A DNA stretch of 64,000 nt, from NCBI GenBank assembly GCA_021229015.1, contig CM037783.1, positions 55,436,252 to 55,500,251 on the forward strand. The letters run 5' to 3'. Below, one piece after another: positions 60,020-64,000 of the stretch. Position 1 is the stretch's first letter; each line of letters begins with the position of its first letter. The stretch is from Solen grandis. Taxonomy: Eukaryota > Mollusca > Bivalvia > Adapedonta > Solenidae. Below the pieces are notes generated by a model, which saw only the letters and a program-made list of their open reading frames with translations, was not told the origin of the DNA and searched no databases. A program made the position numbers and the translations under genes.

Positions 60020-60370
60020 GACATTATCAAACCAGACAGCACATAGCAAACATTACCAAACCAGACTGCACCTAGCAAACATGACCAAACTGGAGCGCAC
60101 CTAGAAAACATTAAGCCTAGCAAACATTACCAAACGACCACCTAGCAAACATGACCAAACGACGCACTAGAAAACATTACCAAACCAGATCACTAGCAAA
60201 CATTACCAAACTGGACCGCACCTAGCAACATTACCAAACAAGAATGACCTAGCAAACATTACCTAACCGGACTGCTACTAGCAAAAATACCCAAATAACA
60301 ATTCCTTTCAGATATTTCATAACCAGGTTCCAAACATTACCAAACCAGACTGCACCAAGCAAACATTGTG
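60020..60370. repeat. 29-bp minisatellite, about 11 degenerate copies
   Basis: The unit accaaaccagactgcaccta followed by gcaaacatt recurs with deletions across the stretch. It lies downstream of the IgGFc-like gene. Confidence 0.88.
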
Positions 60371-62223
60371 AGAATACAATTATTACAAACACTTTTACAC
60401 TTTGTAACATAGCATTTAGAAACGTCACAAGAAATTTGTATATGTGTTTTTATGTCATACAATAATGTTTATGAAGGAATTACTTTTAAGAATTTTACTA
60501 AGCCCGCACCATGTTGTTATTTTCTAATTTTATTGTTGTTTTTTTGCGTATAAATGGTTGTCAGATGAAATTGAATGTTAACTGGTTGGTCATAACACAC
60601 GGTTAGACCTATTCTTGTTTTCAAACTCCTGGGTAAGTGGTTATAAAGAATATCTCTGTCTGGTGATTAATTTTTGAAAGACAATTTGATGTTATGTTCT
60701 GGTATTTTCATGTGAAAATAAGAATTGACATCTTCTCTACAAAGATGAAAAGCAATGAGTCGGACACGTGTCCCATTTTCGTATAGGCAGCGCTCCAGCG
60801 GTACGCTTGGATAAAGTTTCAGACGGTAAACAAAGGAGAAGTCAACTTTTCTTTATTTTTACTACCACAGTACAGTAAAAATAAGCAGAACATATCTCAT
60901 GAATAAAATTTAATCGAATGCAAAGAAAGCGTCTCTATAGTTGGCATTATAAATAGGAAATTAACACTAGTATGTTTAACTTGCAAATATTTGTAAATTT
61001 TTGTCCGTAGATATTCGAAGTTTTGAGAAATAGACCAATTAATTTGTGTAAGCCCTGTGACCATTGACCCTTGTCAGTGTTGAAACTGGTGTCATTCATG
61101 GGACATGTCTTTTATCCCACAGATGTCTGTTATTTACATGACTGTTATATGATTCTAGTTTTAATATTAAATATCAATGTAAATAAAATCGCACGATTAT
61201 TTATTATATATTGTTATTTAACCTTTTAGATGAACAGTGTGTATATTAATGTGTTATTTTGTAGCTTGATATTTCATCTTCAAACGTATATGAATCGACA
61301 TTACTTTCATTTGTGATAAATTCACTTAAAGTCTTAAATGCAAAAAGAAAAAAAAATCTTAAATTATCTTTAGTTTTTTTACTTAATCATCTTAAAAAAT
61401 AAATCATTCAACGAGTTTGAACGAAATAATTATATTCATCCTGTTGAATTAAACATAAATTAAGAATTTTTTTCTTTTTTACATTTTAAAATTCATCTAA
61501 AATAAAGACTATGGAAAAAAAGAGAATGATAGAGTAATGGAGAAATCATGTAGAGGTATTTTGTATTATGTGCAGCACGGGGGATATATTGATCTCTATG
61601 TAAGAAATGAAATACAATTTAACTTGCAGCAAGCCATATCATATTTACTTCACTCAAATGTATTGGTTTTCACATTTTCTTCTCTCTGTCTGTTGTTGTA
61701 TCTTTAAAGTGCATATTGGGATGGAGCTAGATGTTTTATTTATTAATTTGAAATCATTTTCTGTAACACCTGTATAATCAACTAGACGTTATTTTGAAAT
61801 AATCATTTATGAAATTGAAGCTGAATGAAACAATTTTATCATTTACGGTATGTGATATAGAGGATATGTGATGATTTATTGTTGAATCATCTTATTTTCT
61901 TTGATGCGTTGTCATAGAAACGGTATGTTTACGGGTGGCGAATGCAGGAATGGATGTAATTATGTATTTTCTATGACTTAAAACATGCTCTTACAAGACA
62001 AATCAACAAGATAAATGTTTTATTTATCTCATATTTTTTTTTTTCGAGTTTTGCTATTTTTTGTAAAAATATGCCATAATGTATCTCCCTTCTTAGAAGA
62101 TAATATTTTCTCTTTACAGGTGAAGATTTTGTTGTCTCCAATGTGTATCTGTCATTATTGTCACTGAAAACATGGAATGAATGGTTCGCATTTCAGCGAA
62201 TTACGTAGTGTTTTCATTACAGT
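60371..62223. other. Intergenic AT-rich DNA
   Basis: No exon, RNA gene or defined repeat was recognised. Confidence 0.4.
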
Positions 62224-62753
62224 CTTAAGGACGTTTCAGCGGGTTACCACTGATTTTAAAGTTGGTTATACATTTTTAAATTATAACAGAGGAATAAAGG
62301 AATTCTCTCCGTTGAAAATAGTTCATTAAACGATATTTATATATAATTTTCCTAACTTAGGGATATTTTTGTATACATTTTGGTCTTGGCACAATGGAAA
62401 TATTATGCTAGTATTTTTTTTTTTGATAATTTTAATGCACTTTTAATATTTTTTTCACCTGTAACTTATAGAGTACATTATAATTTGCAAATTATAATAA
62501 AATATTTTGAAATATAATTTAGATATGTTCTTAAAGTATTTGAAAACGATAACTTTCTACTTGTTAATGCTTTAATATATTTTTTATTGTTATTCAAAAG
62601 TGTTTACTAGTGATGTTTAACCATGAATTAGATTCTAAAACCAGTATTGTAACCCCCTAGTTTTAATTCATGTATATTTTAGTTATAATCTGCAGTAATT
62701 ATGAATAAAAAATTAGAAAATTAAAAAAAAAAACCCGCTGAAACGCTTTTAAG
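62224..62753 (+). mobile_element. Non-autonomous DNA element with 22-bp terminal inverted repeats
   Basis: The left terminus CTTAAGGACGTTTCAGCGGG and the complement of the right terminus CTTAAAAGCGTTTCAGCGGG match closely. The length is 530 bp, AT-rich and non-coding. Related sequence lies at 12300-12957 and 15763-16255. Confidence 0.72.
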
Positions 62754-64000
62754 ATTTTTGTTTTCAATTATACGATGATAATGTATATAAGGTTTCACTC
62801 GTTTTCCTGAGTATTCCATGAGCACTGTGCCTTTCGCAAAATGATGTGATACATTATTGCTGTTGTTGTTGTTCTATAATTAAACTATTGTTATTGTTGT
62901 TATTTTTTATAAAACCGACGATGTTGCCATAGTGATGAATATGTCGCTCCGGATGTTATTTATACTTATATGTATAATGATGAAAATGATAAATTGAAAT
63001 GAATAAATGTAGAAGGTAACTCAGTAAGTTCACAAACAATTGTAAGTAAACTATTTTACAAGAGCCCCTCCATTTAGTCATTGAGTAAAATCCGATAAAT
63101 GCCATGCATACAGAGGGTGCTCTGAGCTACAAGAGCTTTATGGGCAAACATGCTCGTCAGCACACTCTTGAACGCATATAAAGCAAATAGTTTACAGTTA
63201 AACAGATAATGGTAGCAATGATGAGAATGGTTTTAAAGGCATTGTCAGTTAGAGGAAATAGTATATGTAACGACATTATTGCAATGTCCGATTTTTGCAC
63301 GAATGGATCGTGTAAGGAGGCAAGGGGCTGTATTCACAAAGCTAAATGCTGATTAAAGTAAAACATCAGTTATATTTCTGCTTTATTATTTCGGAATTTT
63401 GATAAAAAATCATGCACTAGTAGATATGTGTTTCCATCATCATGTTTAGTTTGAGATACATAACCAAAGTTATGCCAGTTTTAAGATGTTTCCTGAAGGC
63501 TGTGCAAGCTAGTCATGATATATATATATATAAAGAATATATAGCAGAGGCATTGGAAAAGGTCTTGGTGTCGTGCTTCTGTGTAAGAAAAACTTTCCTA
63601 AAATATCTGAAAATCATTGTTGAGCTTAAATCATCGGGTTATATATATTTGTGTCACCTGCGTAGCATGGCAGACACATAGGGAGTACCCCACTTAGTCA
63701 ACACTATTGCATGGATTCACTCCAAACTTGGAACGTGGGCTGATCAAGAGCTGTAACTCTAGCTTATCTAATCATTGAATTTTATTTTGATAATTTGATG
63801 TTCATTCTTTCTCTAACACTGCTTGAGTGCAGGCGACACAAGTGTCCCAAGGAACACATATCTAATTTAATCTTCCGGAACGATTTTATAATGGTCAGAG
63901 TAAATATCTAAGTTTATCATCTTCCATTGATATAGAAAAAATGAAGAAAAAAAATAGGTCAAATGTATCCGTTCTATGAAAGAAATTATGTGTTGTTGGT
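62754..64000. other. Intergenic DNA to the window edge
   Basis: (GTT)n occurs at about 62860-62900. Segments at 63060-63200 and 63690-63860 look like old dispersed repeats, but no second copy is present in this window. No gene was supported. Confidence 0.35.

Overview
The window is animal nuclear DNA, most likely from a bivalve mollusc. It is AT-rich, with split genes (GT-AG introns), tRNA-derived SINEs, non-LTR and Ty3-type retroelement relics, MITEs, minisatellites and (CA)n tracts. The mollusc assignment rests on an expanded tyrosinase of the shell-matrix type and an IgGFc-binding-like, membrane-anchored protein with a tail module that I associate with bivalve proteins. There is one 100-N assembly gap (48393-48492). 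No operons, CRISPR arrays or bacterial signals are present.

Four protein-coding loci are well supported. (1) An UNC93A-like membrane protein on the minus strand (7360-14748) has six exons that splice in frame to 486 residues. A partial second copy of its first two exons lies at 1479-2523; it has lost the start codon and carries a frameshift. (2) A Gal3ST-like carbohydrate sulfotransferase on the plus strand (30721-32058) has no intron in its coding part. (3) A secreted mollusc tyrosinase on the minus strand (36072-40480, with a 5'UTR exon at 41038) has five coding exons, interrupted by a single-nucleotide shift just before the CuB site. (4) An IgGFc-binding-protein-like gene on the plus strand (51424-59456) is incomplete at its 5' end. 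It ends in a transmembrane helix and also carries one single-nucleotide shift.

The rest is mobile and repetitive DNA. It includes a Ty3-type integrase relic inside UNC93A intron 4 and another at 48.7-49.2 kb. A decayed IS630/Tc1-type transposase lies at 19.9-21.1 kb and a decayed LINE at 22.0-24.5 kb. There are five copies of a TTAA-flanked piggyBac-like MITE, five copies of one tRNA-SINE family plus other tRNA-like heads, and two long foldback elements (5437-6412 and 28446-29152). Minisatellites have units of 37, 31, 40 and 29 bp.

The genes do not form a pathway. Tyrosinase (quinone cross-linking of shell or periostracum) and the IgGFc-like protein (adhesion or mucus-type recognition) fit mantle or immune roles in a mollusc, but that is inference. 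I found no convincing new biological system. The most unusual observations are the nested transposon structures, the TTAA-bounded direct repeat around one MITE, the 18-bp expansion inside an integrase relic, and the matching +1 shifts in two otherwise intact genes.
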